The notes beneath the pieces were generated by a model. That model did no database searches. It saw only the letters and a list, made by a program, of their open reading frames with translations, and was not told where the DNA came from. Positions 33,086 through 40,287 of a DNA stretch of 40,287 bases are shown in pieces. The stretch's first letter is position 1. Every line of letters begins with the position of its first letter. Where the stretch lies: contig JAQGOF010000234.1 in assembly GCA_028293745.1 (NCBI GenBank), forward strand, positions 1 to 40,287, given 5' to 3'. Origin of the DNA: Gammaproteobacteria bacterium. Lineage in GTDB: Bacteria; Pseudomonadota; Gammaproteobacteria; Steroidobacterales; Steroidobacteraceae. The position numbers were made by a program, and so were the translations under genes.

Positions 33086-35137
33086 TCAGTTTACCCCGGA
33101 AGCGGTCCCCTTAGCGCCCTTGGGCAGCGCGAAGGCTACGATGTAGTCACCGCGAGGGGTGCCAAGGTTGCCGTGGCCGCCAGCGGCGATCACCACGTAT
33201 TGCCGGTGATCGCGGCCGGCACGGTACGTCATGGGTGTCGCCTGGCCACCTGCCGGCAGACGGTATTTCCACAGCTCGCGGCCCGTTTCCAGGTCGAATG
33301 CGCGGAAGTAGCTGTCCATTGCGGCGCCCACGAACACGAGGTCGCCTGCGGTTGCGATGGGGCCACCCATATGGGGGGTGCCGAAGTTGCGTGTTGGTGC
33401 GAACCAGGGGCCGATACCTTCCGTGGATCCGAGTGGCACTTGCCAGACGATGCGGTTGCGGCGCAGATCGACGCTCACCAGCGTGCCCCAGGGAGGAGCG
33501 GTGCAGGGGAGTCCCCACGGTGACAGCAGTGGCTCGCGGCGCATGCCATACGGGGTTCCCGCCTGGCGCGCAAAGTCGGAGTGCGGGTAGTCGTCCGATT
33601 TCGCTTGGCTCTCCAGGGTCTGTGCTGTCATGAGCGTGACCACCATGGGCATGTGGTTGACCGCGGCGAAGACCCGTTGCCGCGATTGATCGACTGCGAT
33701 GCCACCCCAGTTGACCCCACCGATATAACCCGGCGACAAGATCGTGCCGCGGGTGTCGGGTGGCGTGAAGATGCCCTCGTTGCGATGCGAGGCGATCAGA
33801 TCGCGGCATTTTCCGCGGTCCCAGAAGGTAACTCCCCACGCGTCCGCCGGGTCGAGTTTCCGTTGTGACACGAGTGAGGGGATGGAGGAAAACGGTTGAG
33901 TTTTGGATGCCTCCTCGCCAGGCACCGTGCTGCGGGGCACGGGTCTCTCCGTGATCGGAAAGAGCGGCTGTCCCTTGGTGCGATCGAAGACATACAACAT
34001 GCCGGTTTTGGTGGCTTGAATCACGGCCGGGACGGGGATGCCCTGCACTTCGATATCAACCAGGGCAGGTTGCGCGGCGAGATCGAAATCCCACAGGTCA
34101 TGGTGTACGAGCTGCTGATGCCACGCGAGTTTGCCCGTGGCCCCATCCAGCGCCAGCAGGGAGTTGGCGAAACGATTGGTGCCGAGGCGCTTGCCACCGA
34201 AGAAATCGGGACTGGCAGAGCCGGTTGGGACGAGGACGTAGCCGTGCTCCTCGTCGACGGACATGACGCCCCAGGAGTTGGCCGCACCTGTGGTTGATGC
34301 CTGGGAAGGATTCCACTCTGCAGCTGCGGGGTGCGCGGGGCTGTCGGGTATCGGGTCAAACGACCAGCGTTGCACGCCGGTCCTGGCGTCAAAGGCACGG
34401 ATCACACCACGTTCGACGTCGGTTGCGCGGTTATCCCCGACCGATGATCCGACGACGACTGTGTCGCCCAGGATGGCGGGCGGCGATGTGACTTCGTAGT
34501 CGCCGCGGTCGCGGATTCGCACGTTGCTGGTGAGGTCAACCTGCCCGCCCGTCCCAAAATCCGCGCAGAGCCGGCCCGAGGCCGCATCCAATGCGATCAA
34601 GCGGGCGTCCAGCGTTCCGACGAACACACGGTTCGCGCAGTTGTCCTGATTTTTAGCACCCTGGCGTTTCGGGTCTGAGTCTTCCCATATGCTGACGCCC
34701 CGGGCAGCCACATCTGAGTATTGACGGTTGCGGTCAATCTTCGGATCGTAGCGCCACTTCTGCACGCCAGTTTCCGGGTCGAGCGCAATCACGATGTTCG
34801 TCGCAGTCTCAAGATACAGGAGTCCGAAAGCAAGCACGGGCGTCGCCTCGAAGGTGAGTTTCGAGCTGCGAGCGAATCCCTCGCCGAGCTCACCGGTGCG
34901 ATAGGTCCAAGCGACGGTCAGACTCTCTACGTTTTCTCGCTTGATCTGATCGAGGCTAGAGTAGTGCTGCCCGAATGCATCGCCACCGTAGAAGCCCCAA
35001 TCGCTAGCGTCCGGTGACTGGGCGTGCGCGACCCCGGGCGGGATGGCGCCCGATACAATCAGTAGCGCCACGGCCGATGTAATGACCCGTGCGGTAACAG
35101 AAGCGTAATTGCGTCGTGTGAGTTTATGGAGCGACAT
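33086..35137 (-). CDS. Periplasmic PQQ-dependent dehydrogenase (glucose/quinate dehydrogenase-like)
   Basis: A 683-residue quinoprotein with a signal peptide cleaved near AHA-QS (39/40). The eight-bladed propeller of PQQ dehydrogenases is visible: SDWGFYGGDAFGQHYSSLDQ, VAWTYRTGE, VIALDPETGVQKWRYDP, DLWDFDLAAQPALVDI, GTLVSVDLRRNRIVWQVPLG and AFDLETGRELWKYRLPAGGQ. This fits glucose/quinate dehydrogenases that oxidise sugars or polyols and pass electrons to ubiquinone, but the N-terminal five-helix membrane anchor of E. coli Gcd is missing, so it should be free in the periplasm. No heme-c motif CxxCH is seen. Cofactor synthesis genes (pqq) are not in the window. Its ATG shares a CATG with the divergent patatin gene. 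Confidence 0.9.
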   Translation of the reverse strand: MSLHKLTRRNYASVTARVITSAVALLIVSGAIPPGVAHAQSPDASDWGFYGGDAFGQHYSSLDQIKRENVESLTVAWTYRTGELGEGFARSSKLTFEATPVLAFGLLYLETATNIVIALDPETGVQKWRYDPKIDRNRQYSDVAARGVSIWEDSDPKRQGAKNQDNCANRVFVGTLDARLIALDAASGRLCADFGTGGQVDLTSNVRIRDRGDYEVTSPPAILGDTVVVGSSVGDNRATDVERGVIRAFDARTGVQRWSFDPIPDSPAHPAAAEWNPSQASTTGAANSWGVMSVDEEHGYVLVPTGSASPDFFGGKRLGTNRFANSLLALDGATGKLAWHQQLVHHDLWDFDLAAQPALVDIEVQGIPVPAVIQATKTGMLYVFDRTKGQPLFPITERPVPRSTVPGEEASKTQPFSSIPSLVSQRKLDPADAWGVTFWDRGKCRDLIASHRNEGIFTPPDTRGTILSPGYIGGVNWGGIAVDQSRQRVFAAVNHMPMVVTLMTAQTLESQAKSDDYPHSDFARQAGTPYGMRREPLLSPWGLPCTAPPWGTLVSVDLRRNRIVWQVPLGSTEGIGPWFAPTRNFGTPHMGGPIATAGDLVFVGAAMDSYFRAFDLETGRELWKYRLPAGGQATPMTYRAGRDHRQYVVIAAGGHGNLGTPRGDYIVAFALPKGAKGTASGVN

Positions 35138-37496
35138 GCTGTATTCTTGCGCCGTGATTTCACCACGGGCGGTCCGGCCCCGTCTCGGGGTCTTCGGTTA
35201 TATTTTCGCAGGTCTGTGGCTCGCGTGTTGGAGCATTGCCAACGCCCAGAGCGCGGCGGACCCCGCTGCGCCCCCACCGCACCGCCCGCGTATCGGGCTC
35301 GTGCTGTCCGGCGGCGGTGCCCGAGGTGCAGCGCACGTAGGTGTGCTCAAGGTTCTCGAGCAGTTGCACATCCCGATTGACGCGGTCGCCGGTACGAGCA
35401 TGGGCGCGGTGGTCGGAGGTCTGTACGCGAGCGGCTTGAGTCCACGCGAGATCGAATCGATCATGACCTCGCTCAACTGGCAGGATGCCTTCCGGGACAG
35501 GCCGCCGCGGGAGGATCTCACTTTCCGGCGCAAGCTCGAGGACCAGAACTTCCTGGTGAAATTCCCCCTCGGCGTGCGGGGCAGCCACATCCAGTTGCCC
35601 AAGGGGTTGATACAGGGACAAAAGCTCAATCAGACGTTGCGGCGATTGACCCTGCCGGTGGCGAAAGTCACCAACTTCGATCAGCTGCCCACGCCGTTTC
35701 GGGCGGTCGCGACCGATCTGGAGACCGGTGACGCCGTGAGGATGAGCTCCGGCGACCTGACGAGCGCGATGCGCGCCAGCATGTCGGCCCCGGGCGTGTT
35801 CTCACCCGTCGACCGGGACGGGCGTCTGCTCGTTGACGGCGGGATCGCGGAGAACCTGCCGATAGACGTGGCGCGCGAGATGGGTGTTGACATTCTCATC
35901 GTGGTGGATGTCGGTACGCCACTGCTGAAGCGTGACAAACTCTCGAGCGCGCCGGTGATTTCCAACCAGATGCTGGCGATCCTCATCCAGCAGAACACGC
36001 GCACGCAGCTGGAGAAGATGGCTCCTGATGATGTGCTGATCCAGCCGGCGCTGGGGGACACGTCGGCTTTCGACTTCGGTATCGTAAAGCGCGTGATCGC
36101 AACCGGCGAGATTGCCGGCCATGCGGCCGAATCCCGTCTCGCGGCGCTGTCCGTGAGCCCGCACGAGTTTGAGACTTACGTTGCCGCGCGCGACCAGGCC
36201 CGGCAATCACCGCCGCGCATCGATTTCGTGAAGATCGACGAGGGGTCCGGGCGGTATTCCAACAGGTTGGACAAACTGTTCAAGGATGTAATCGGCAAGC
36301 CTTTGGACCCGGACGCGGTGGCGCGCCACGTGACGACAATCTACGGCGAGGGAAACCTCGAGGCGCTGGACTATCGGGTGGTGCAGGACGACGACCGCTA
36401 CGGCCTGCTGCTGGCAGCACGGCGCAACTCATGGGGCCCGAATTATGTGCGCTTCGGTCTGAGCCTGCAGGACGACTTCCAGGGAAATTCCAGTTACAAC
36501 GCTGCCGCGCGTTTCGTGTTGTCGGAGATCACGAGGTCGGGCGGCGAGTGGGTATGGGATCTGCAGGTGGGCGAGACGTCGTTGATTGCGACCGAGGTAT
36601 ACCTGCCGATTTCCGACACGTCGAGTTTCTTCTTCGCTCCGCATGCGAATGCAAAGGCGGCGAATGTTGATGCCCTGCAGGGGCAGACCCGGCTGGCCGA
36701 ATACCGCGTGCGCAGCTTCACCTACGGCCTCGACTTCGGGTACGACTTCGGCAATTGGGGGGAGATCCGCACGGGCGTGGAGCGTCAGTCGGGACATGAA
36801 GACGTGCGCGTGGGCAATCCAACCCTGCCGTCCGATTCATTCGACACCCGGTCCTATTTCGTGCGTTTCTCGTTTGATCGCCTCGATAATGTCAACTTCC
36901 CGCGCCGGGGCCAGCAGGCGACGATCGAATGGCGCGGTGAGCGCACCAGCTCCCAGAGCATCACCGCCCAGGGCACCCAGCCCACCACGGAACAACGTTA
37001 CGATCGACTCTCGTTCAACTATGTGGTCGCGGGGTCGCTCGGCCGCTACACAGCCGTGTTCTCGACGGCTGCGGGAACGACCATCAATGCTCCGCCCGGG
37101 TTGCTGCTAGCCGGTGCAGTGACGGGTCCCGGAGGAGCGCAGGTCACCACCCCGACGGCCTTGCGGCTTTTGTTTCCGCTGGGGGGCTTTTTTAACCTGT
37201 CGGGCCTGAAGGCGAACTCGATCGCCGGGCCGCATTTCGCCATCGCGCGAACCTTGTTCTACAAGCAGATTGGACGCGGCGGACCGGGCTACCTGGACGT
37301 CCCGACGTACCTTGGGATGTCGTTTGAGGCCGGGAATGTGTGGGACCACCGGGGCCAGATGTCATTCGGGAGCTTGCGCCACGATGCCAGCGTGTTCCTT
37401 GGGATGGATACGCTCCTTGGCCCCGTGTACGTGGCGTCAGGGTTCGATGACAAGGGGCAGCACGCGTTTTACCTGTTCTTGGGGCGGACGTTTTAG
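35136..37496 (+). CDS. Patatin-like phospholipase autotransporter (PlpD type, Vd secretion)
   Basis: A 786-residue outer-membrane protein. A signal peptide (YIFAGLWLACWSIANAQ) leads to a patatin domain with oxyanion loop SGGGARGAAHVGVL, nucleophile Ser88 in GTSMGA and catalytic Asp234 in DGGIAENLP. A POTRA-like segment (about 365-415, FVKIDEGSGRYSN) joins it to a C-terminal beta-barrel of alternating aromatic strands ending in FYLFLGRTF, a Phe-terminated BAM signal. This is the architecture of Pseudomonas PlpD, a type Vd autotransporter lipase with phospholipase A activity. ATG 35136 has GGAG 4 nt upstream; GTG 35154 gives a neater signal peptide and is the alternative. The PQQ dehydrogenase is divergent with no spacer. 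Confidence 0.92.
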   Translation: MLYSCAVISPRAVRPRLGVFGYIFAGLWLACWSIANAQSAADPAAPPPHRPRIGLVLSGGGARGAAHVGVLKVLEQLHIPIDAVAGTSMGAVVGGLYASGLSPREIESIMTSLNWQDAFRDRPPREDLTFRRKLEDQNFLVKFPLGVRGSHIQLPKGLIQGQKLNQTLRRLTLPVAKVTNFDQLPTPFRAVATDLETGDAVRMSSGDLTSAMRASMSAPGVFSPVDRDGRLLVDGGIAENLPIDVAREMGVDILIVVDVGTPLLKRDKLSSAPVISNQMLAILIQQNTRTQLEKMAPDDVLIQPALGDTSAFDFGIVKRVIATGEIAGHAAESRLAALSVSPHEFETYVAARDQARQSPPRIDFVKIDEGSGRYSNRLDKLFKDVIGKPLDPDAVARHVTTIYGEGNLEALDYRVVQDDDRYGLLLAARRNSWGPNYVRFGLSLQDDFQGNSSYNAAARFVLSEITRSGGEWVWDLQVGETSLIATEVYLPISDTSSFFFAPHANAKAANVDALQGQTRLAEYRVRSFTYGLDFGYDFGNWGEIRTGVERQSGHEDVRVGNPTLPSDSFDTRSYFVRFSFDRLDNVNFPRRGQQATIEWRGERTSSQSITAQGTQPTTEQRYDRLSFNYVVAGSLGRYTAVFSTAAGTTINAPPGLLLAGAVTGPGGAQVTTPTALRLLFPLGGFFNLSGLKANSIAGPHFAIARTLFYKQIGRGGPGYLDVPTYLGMSFEAGNVWDHRGQMSFGSLRHDASVFLGMDTLLGPVYVASGFDDKGQHAFYLFLGRTF

Positions 37497-37637
37497 AGGG
37501 CGTTCCCTGGGGGAGATCTCACGCCCGATTTGCGGGCTGGTGCCGGCTTGTAGCCTGCTGCACTTCTGCGGGGCACCGACCGAACCATGCTGTCCAGCCT
37601 TGCGACTACCTGCCGCGCCCCTTTAAGCTTTCGGCCT

Positions 37638-37904
37638 ATGGGAATCAGCCAGCCGCAAAACCTCCGTACCCCGCCGATCGAGAAGCTCCGCCCTTACGGG
37701 GTCCGCGTGAGCCTCCCGGTGGGCGACCCATTCCGCAAGCTTCTCGGTCCTGAGTGGCACCGGCTGCATTGGTACTCCACGCCTACCGAGCGGGACGCTG
37801 CCCTGGTGGAAATGGGCCGTCGCCACCAATACTCCCGGGCCGGGGATAAGCCCTCGCTGGTATTTGAGAAGGTCGAGAACCTGGCTCAAAGCCGAGGTCT
37901 CTAG
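37638..37904 (+). CDS. Small conserved-looking hypothetical protein, 88 aa
   Basis: I recognise no named family. From ATG 37638 the protein is polar and soluble, with no signal peptide or membrane helix. PIEKLRPYGVRVSLPVGDPF, WHRLHWYSTPTERDAALVEM and RRHQYSRAGDKPSLVFEKVE look like a compact alpha/beta fold with many aromatic and charged positions, unlike a random frame. An upstream ATG at 37587 would add 17 residues. It stands alone between the patatin gene (141 nt) and the convergent TPR gene. I have an impression of similar short proteins in related gammaproteobacteria, but cannot check. Confidence 0.7.
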   Translation: MGISQPQNLRTPPIEKLRPYGVRVSLPVGDPFRKLLGPEWHRLHWYSTPTERDAALVEMGRRHQYSRAGDKPSLVFEKVENLAQSRGL

Positions 37905-37933
37905 CTCGAGCCGAGGCTATAGCGTAGCCGTAC

Positions 37934-38452
37934 TCAGGACGGGACGACCTTTCGCGCGTGTCTGCCCACGAGACTCTTATTCCTTTGCAGTATCCGGACG
38001 CTCTCATGGAGCGTCGCGGCGCCTGGCGCCAACGCTAGACCTGCCTCCAAGTCACGCATCGCGAGGTCGTATAGACCTTTCTCTACGTAGATTGCCGCGC
38101 GATTGTTGTAGGTACGCCAATTTGACGTGTCGAGTTCCAGCGCCGCGTTGCATTGAGCGAGCGCATCCAGCCACTGCTTCAGAAGCACGTAACCGGCGCA
38201 GGCATTGGAGTGCCCGGCAGCGTTCTCTCGCGCGGTCACCGCGACCTTCAGCCCCTCCAGCGTGAGCCGAATACCTTCTTCGATGCGTCCCGCCTCAAGG
38301 GCGGCGGCACCGTCCGACAACAGCGAATTCGTCTGGCCGATCACCGTCTTGCTGCCGGAGTGATCCGCCGAACGAGCAGGGGGGCAAGTCGTCGAGGCAG
38401 CCGCGACCAGGAGCCCCAGCGCAGAGAGACGCAGGCGAAGCGGAGTGCTCAT
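37934..38452 (-). CDS. Exported TPR-repeat protein
   Basis: A 172-residue protein with an N-terminal signal (LRLSALGLLVAAASTTCPPA; the Cys near residue 23 is not in a good lipobox) and tetratricopeptide-like repeats. The best ones are LLSDGAAALEAGRIEEGIRL, GYVLLKQWLDALAQCNAALE, then NNRAAIYVEKGLYDLAMRDL. The Trp-Leu-Asp-Ala-Leu-Ala and Tyr-Asn-Asn-Arg-Ala patterns are normal TPR helices. It probably serves as a periplasmic protein-protein adaptor; the partner is unknown. It is divergent from msrA (130 nt). Confidence 0.82.
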   Translation of the reverse strand: MSTPLRLRLSALGLLVAAASTTCPPARSADHSGSKTVIGQTNSLLSDGAAALEAGRIEEGIRLTLEGLKVAVTARENAAGHSNACAGYVLLKQWLDALAQCNAALELDTSNWRTYNNRAAIYVEKGLYDLAMRDLEAGLALAPGAATLHESVRILQRNKSLVGRHARKVVPS

Positions 38453-38582
38453 TTTTATTCGTTATAGCCATCCCGCGAACGACATGCAAAGACGCCCTTC
38501 GCGACGCCGTTCCGCCCCGCGCTTGAGTTGCGCCACCACGGCCCCCACACTTTCTGGCCAAGTATCGACAGGAGTGCAAGCC

Positions 38583-39224
38583 ATGGCTCTGTTCCGCAAG
38601 AAAGCTGTCATGCCGACCAAAGAAGAGGCCCTTCCGGGCCGCGGCACCCCCCTCAGAGTCCCTGAAAAGCACTTCGTCAACGGCCATCGCCTCACCCCGC
38701 CGTTCCCCGCAGGACTGCGCGAAGCCGTCTTCGGAATGGGCTGTTTCTGGGGCGCTGAGCGGCTGTTCTGGGAGACCCCCGGCGTCTACTCGACGGCTGT
38801 GGGTTACGCGGGGGGCTACACCCTCAACGCCACGTATGAAGAGGTTTGCACCGGCTCCACCGGTCACACCGAAGTCGTGAAGGTCATCTATGACCCCGAG
38901 AAGATCGACTACGAAGACCTGTTGAAAGTGTTCTGGGAGTCACACGACCCGACGCAGGGGATGCGCCAGGGTAATGATGTGGGTACGCAGTACCGCTCGG
39001 CGATCTACGTGTTGGATGCAGAGGAGAGGCGGGAAGCTGAGGAGTCGAAGCGCAAGTATCAGGCGCGCCTGACGGCGGCTGGTAAGGGCGAGATCACGAC
39101 CGAGATACTGGACGCGCCGACGTTCTACTACGCAGAGGACTATCACCAGCAGTATCTTGCTAAGAATCCAGACGGTTATTGCGGGATTGGAGGGTGTGGA
39201 GTTAAGTACTCCCACGCTGTTTAG
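38583..39224 (+). CDS. msrA: Peptide-methionine (S)-S-oxide reductase MsrA
   Basis: A 213-residue MsrA, equal in length to the E. coli enzyme. The nucleophile is Cys54 in FGMGCFWGAER; GYAGGYTLNATYEEVCTGSTGH, FWESHDPTQGMRQGNDVGTQYRS and AEDYHQQYLAKNP are family blocks; resolving Cys200 and Cys205 lie in GYCGIGGCGVKY. It reduces methionine-S-sulfoxide in oxidised proteins with thioredoxin. ATG 38583 has an AGGAG Shine-Dalgarno with 8 nt spacing; the frame is open to 38445 but that part overlaps the divergent gene start. H2O2 from the PuuB oxidase nearby would be one source of damage, but no direct link is seen. Confidence 0.96.
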   Translation: MALFRKKAVMPTKEEALPGRGTPLRVPEKHFVNGHRLTPPFPAGLREAVFGMGCFWGAERLFWETPGVYSTAVGYAGGYTLNATYEEVCTGSTGHTEVVKVIYDPEKIDYEDLLKVFWESHDPTQGMRQGNDVGTQYRSAIYVLDAEERREAEESKRKYQARLTAAGKGEITTEILDAPTFYYAEDYHQQYLAKNPDGYCGIGGCGVKYSHAV

Positions 39225-39247
39225 AAGAACTAACTATCGGATGTGGC

Positions 39248-39289
39248 GAATTCCGGTAGACGGGACGGGCGGGACGTCTACCGGAAATC
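39248..39289. repeat. Long inverted repeat downstream of msrA
   Basis: Arms 39248-39262 and 39275-39289 pair at 14 of 15 positions, with a perfect 12-bp core (TTCCGGTAGACG / CGTCTACCGGAA) and a 12-nt G-rich loop. It lies 24 nt after the msrA stop. No T-run follows, so it is not a classical terminator; it may be a protein site, RNA hairpin or mobile-element end. Confidence 0.7.
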
Positions 39290-39797
39290 TGCCGGGAAGG
39301 ATTCCAGGAGATACCTGTCTGCGTACTCGGATGCTAGATCGCTCGCTGCGTCGGCAAGTAGTTACGCGAACAGAGTGAAATTCCGGCGTGCAGTACGCGC
39401 TGCCCAAATTCGAAGCAGCGGCTCAGGCGCACTAGAGTGCGCCTCGACTGTTGATTCGGGATCGTCGTACTGACGTGTCGTTGCGAAAGACCCAAGCGTC
39501 TGTCGGTTAACACGGTGATGCGGTCCGGAAGCGATGATAGCGCTGTGGCATCCTTTCGCTCCTTGATCGAGTCCCACCGAAACCCGTCTTGCGAACAGCC
39601 GAACAGCCGATGCGAGTAGATGAATTGCCGGGCGATTCCGTTTTCCTCGTTTGACCAAACAGATACGGTGCCACGGCGGCCTCAATTCTTTGTTAAGGTT
39701 CTCTCGGCCTGCATGGTTATATGGCGTGGGCGCCCCTCGCGGTGGCTGACGCTGAAACTTGCGTCTGGATTTGACGGACAAATCCCACGGGCGTCAT

Positions 39798-39817
39798 GGC
39801 GCGCGATTACGCGCGCC
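39798..39817. repeat. GC hairpin (same arms as 8541-8560)
   Basis: Perfect arms GGCGCGCG (39798-39805) and CGCGCGCC (39810-39817) around ATTA. The arms equal those at 8541-8560, where the loop is CCTG. The alternating GC arms are easy to get by chance in GC-rich DNA. Confidence 0.4.
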
Positions 39818-39992
39818 AAGTTGATTTCGACGAGCAATATATCGATGGGCAAAGGTCTTCCCTGACTCAGCGTGACCCTATAAAATGTGCGCCGTCGGAA
39901 GATCTTCGTCCCGGTCTCACAATTCATCAAAGCACGCCGCTTCGCGGGAACAATGTAAGTGGGTTCGCCCCTGCCCGCGGAGCGGCATCTCA

Positions 39993-40287
39993 ATGAAGTA
40001 CGCGATACTCATCGACGCCGGATTTCTCAAGCGAAAGCTCGGTTCGCAAGCCGAGCCGCTGGATATCAGTGGCGTGTGTGCATTCCTCACGGTATTACGG
40101 GCTCTAGAAGCACTTGCGGTTATGAGACTGCACCGAGTGTATTGGTATGACGCGCCGCCTCTCGAAAGCAGAGTCGCAAAGCCACTGTTGGGCGGTAGGA
40201 TAAACTTTGGCGCGACCGCTCTAGCCCGTACGAATGCAGCGCTGCTCGCGGACCTATGTGAGGTGCCGTACGTATCAGTACGGCGCG
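39993..40287 (+). CDS. NYN-domain protein (PIN-like nuclease fold), 3' partial
   Basis: An open frame from ATG 39993 runs to the window end (98 codons seen). MKYAILIDAGFLKRKLGS has the strand and first acidic residue (Asp8) of the NYN/LabA (DUF88) fold, and RLHRVYWYDAPPLESRVAKP carries the second conserved acidic strand, typically YYDxPP in this family. NYN domains are PIN-like and often act as RNases in RNA processing or phage defence. The remaining acidic residues and any C-terminal domain lie outside the window. Location after a long non-coding stretch suggests the start of an accessory region. Confidence 0.8.
   Translation, partial: MKYAILIDAGFLKRKLGSQAEPLDISGVCAFLTVLRALEALAVMRLHRVYWYDAPPLESRVAKPLLGGRINFGATALARTNAALLADLCEVPYVSVRR

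Larger units (their letters stand above)
39225..39992. other. 768-base stretch without a convincing gene
   Basis: No frame on either strand gives a recognisable domain; the longest candidates (minus strand 39362-39781, plus strand 39620-39865) look like chance. It holds a 14/15-bp inverted repeat at 39248-39289 and an 8-bp GC hairpin at 39798-39817. A TATAAA at 39879-39884 lacks a good -35. The sequence appears less GC-rich than the left part, as expected at an island edge. No tRNA or integrase is visible. Confidence 0.5.

Noticed and set aside
39362..39781. Minus-strand frame of 139 codons in the right-hand gap
   Set aside because: Basic, low-order product with no motif and no clear ribosome site; probably chance.

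Overview
The window looks like high-GC chromosomal DNA from a gammaproteobacterium. Evidence for this is a fused RlmKL rRNA methyltransferase, an AceK/Icd pair, a complete gamma-glutamylated putrescine (Puu) pathway and a PlpD-type patatin autotransporter. A Xanthomonadales/Steroidobacter-like lineage is my guess and is not proven by anything here. I see no insertion sequence, CRISPR array, tRNA or rRNA. Most genes are tightly packed; the accessory-looking sequence is at the right edge.

Region 1 (1-1292): end of an OmpA-domain protein, a small cupin protein, and a 51-residue single-TM protein with a clear Shine-Dalgarno, closed by a rho-independent terminator.

Region 2 (1293-20015) is dominated by polyamine catabolism. 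A class III omega-amino acid aminotransferase (minus strand) diverges from a PuuR-like regulator and a PuuC-like aldehyde dehydrogenase. After an interruption by rlmKL, asd and a His-rich exported protein come puuB (minus strand) and a long plus-strand run: puuD, puuA, the putrescine/spermidine ABC importer potF-potG-potH-potI, a polyphosphate-glucokinase-like gene, a methionine-type aminotransferase and a trans-sulfuration enzyme. Together these import putrescine, gamma-glutamylate it (PuuA), oxidise it (PuuB, PuuC), release GABA (PuuD) and probably transaminate it. The puuB/puuD divergent promoter region holds a sequence resembling the E. coli PuuR operator. A short Ile/Thr/Lys-rich leader reading frame followed by a strong hairpin precedes asd, like an amino-acid attenuator.

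Region 3 (20075-24526): an HDOD protein converges on a minus-strand operon icd - NUDIX hydrolase - aceK, which places isocitrate dehydrogenase with its own kinase/phosphatase. Region 4 (24687-27244): an APC permease and an agmatine deiminase overlap by 4 nt, a second polyamine-related unit.

Region 5 (27386-37904): two tandem, paralogous secreted subtilisin-like proteases with inhibitor prodomains, Ig-like repeats and a shared Gly-rich C-terminal motif (GGG-x-MDP-x-TLF); a TPR protein; a periplasmic PQQ dehydrogenase; and a patatin autotransporter whose start codon shares one CATG tetranucleotide with that of the divergent dehydrogenase. A small conserved-looking protein follows.

Region 6 (37934-40287): a secreted TPR protein, msrA, then about 770 bases without a convincing gene but with strong inverted repeats, and finally the start of a NYN-domain (PIN-like nuclease fold) gene cut by the window end. 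This last part looks different in base composition and may be the edge of an accessory island.
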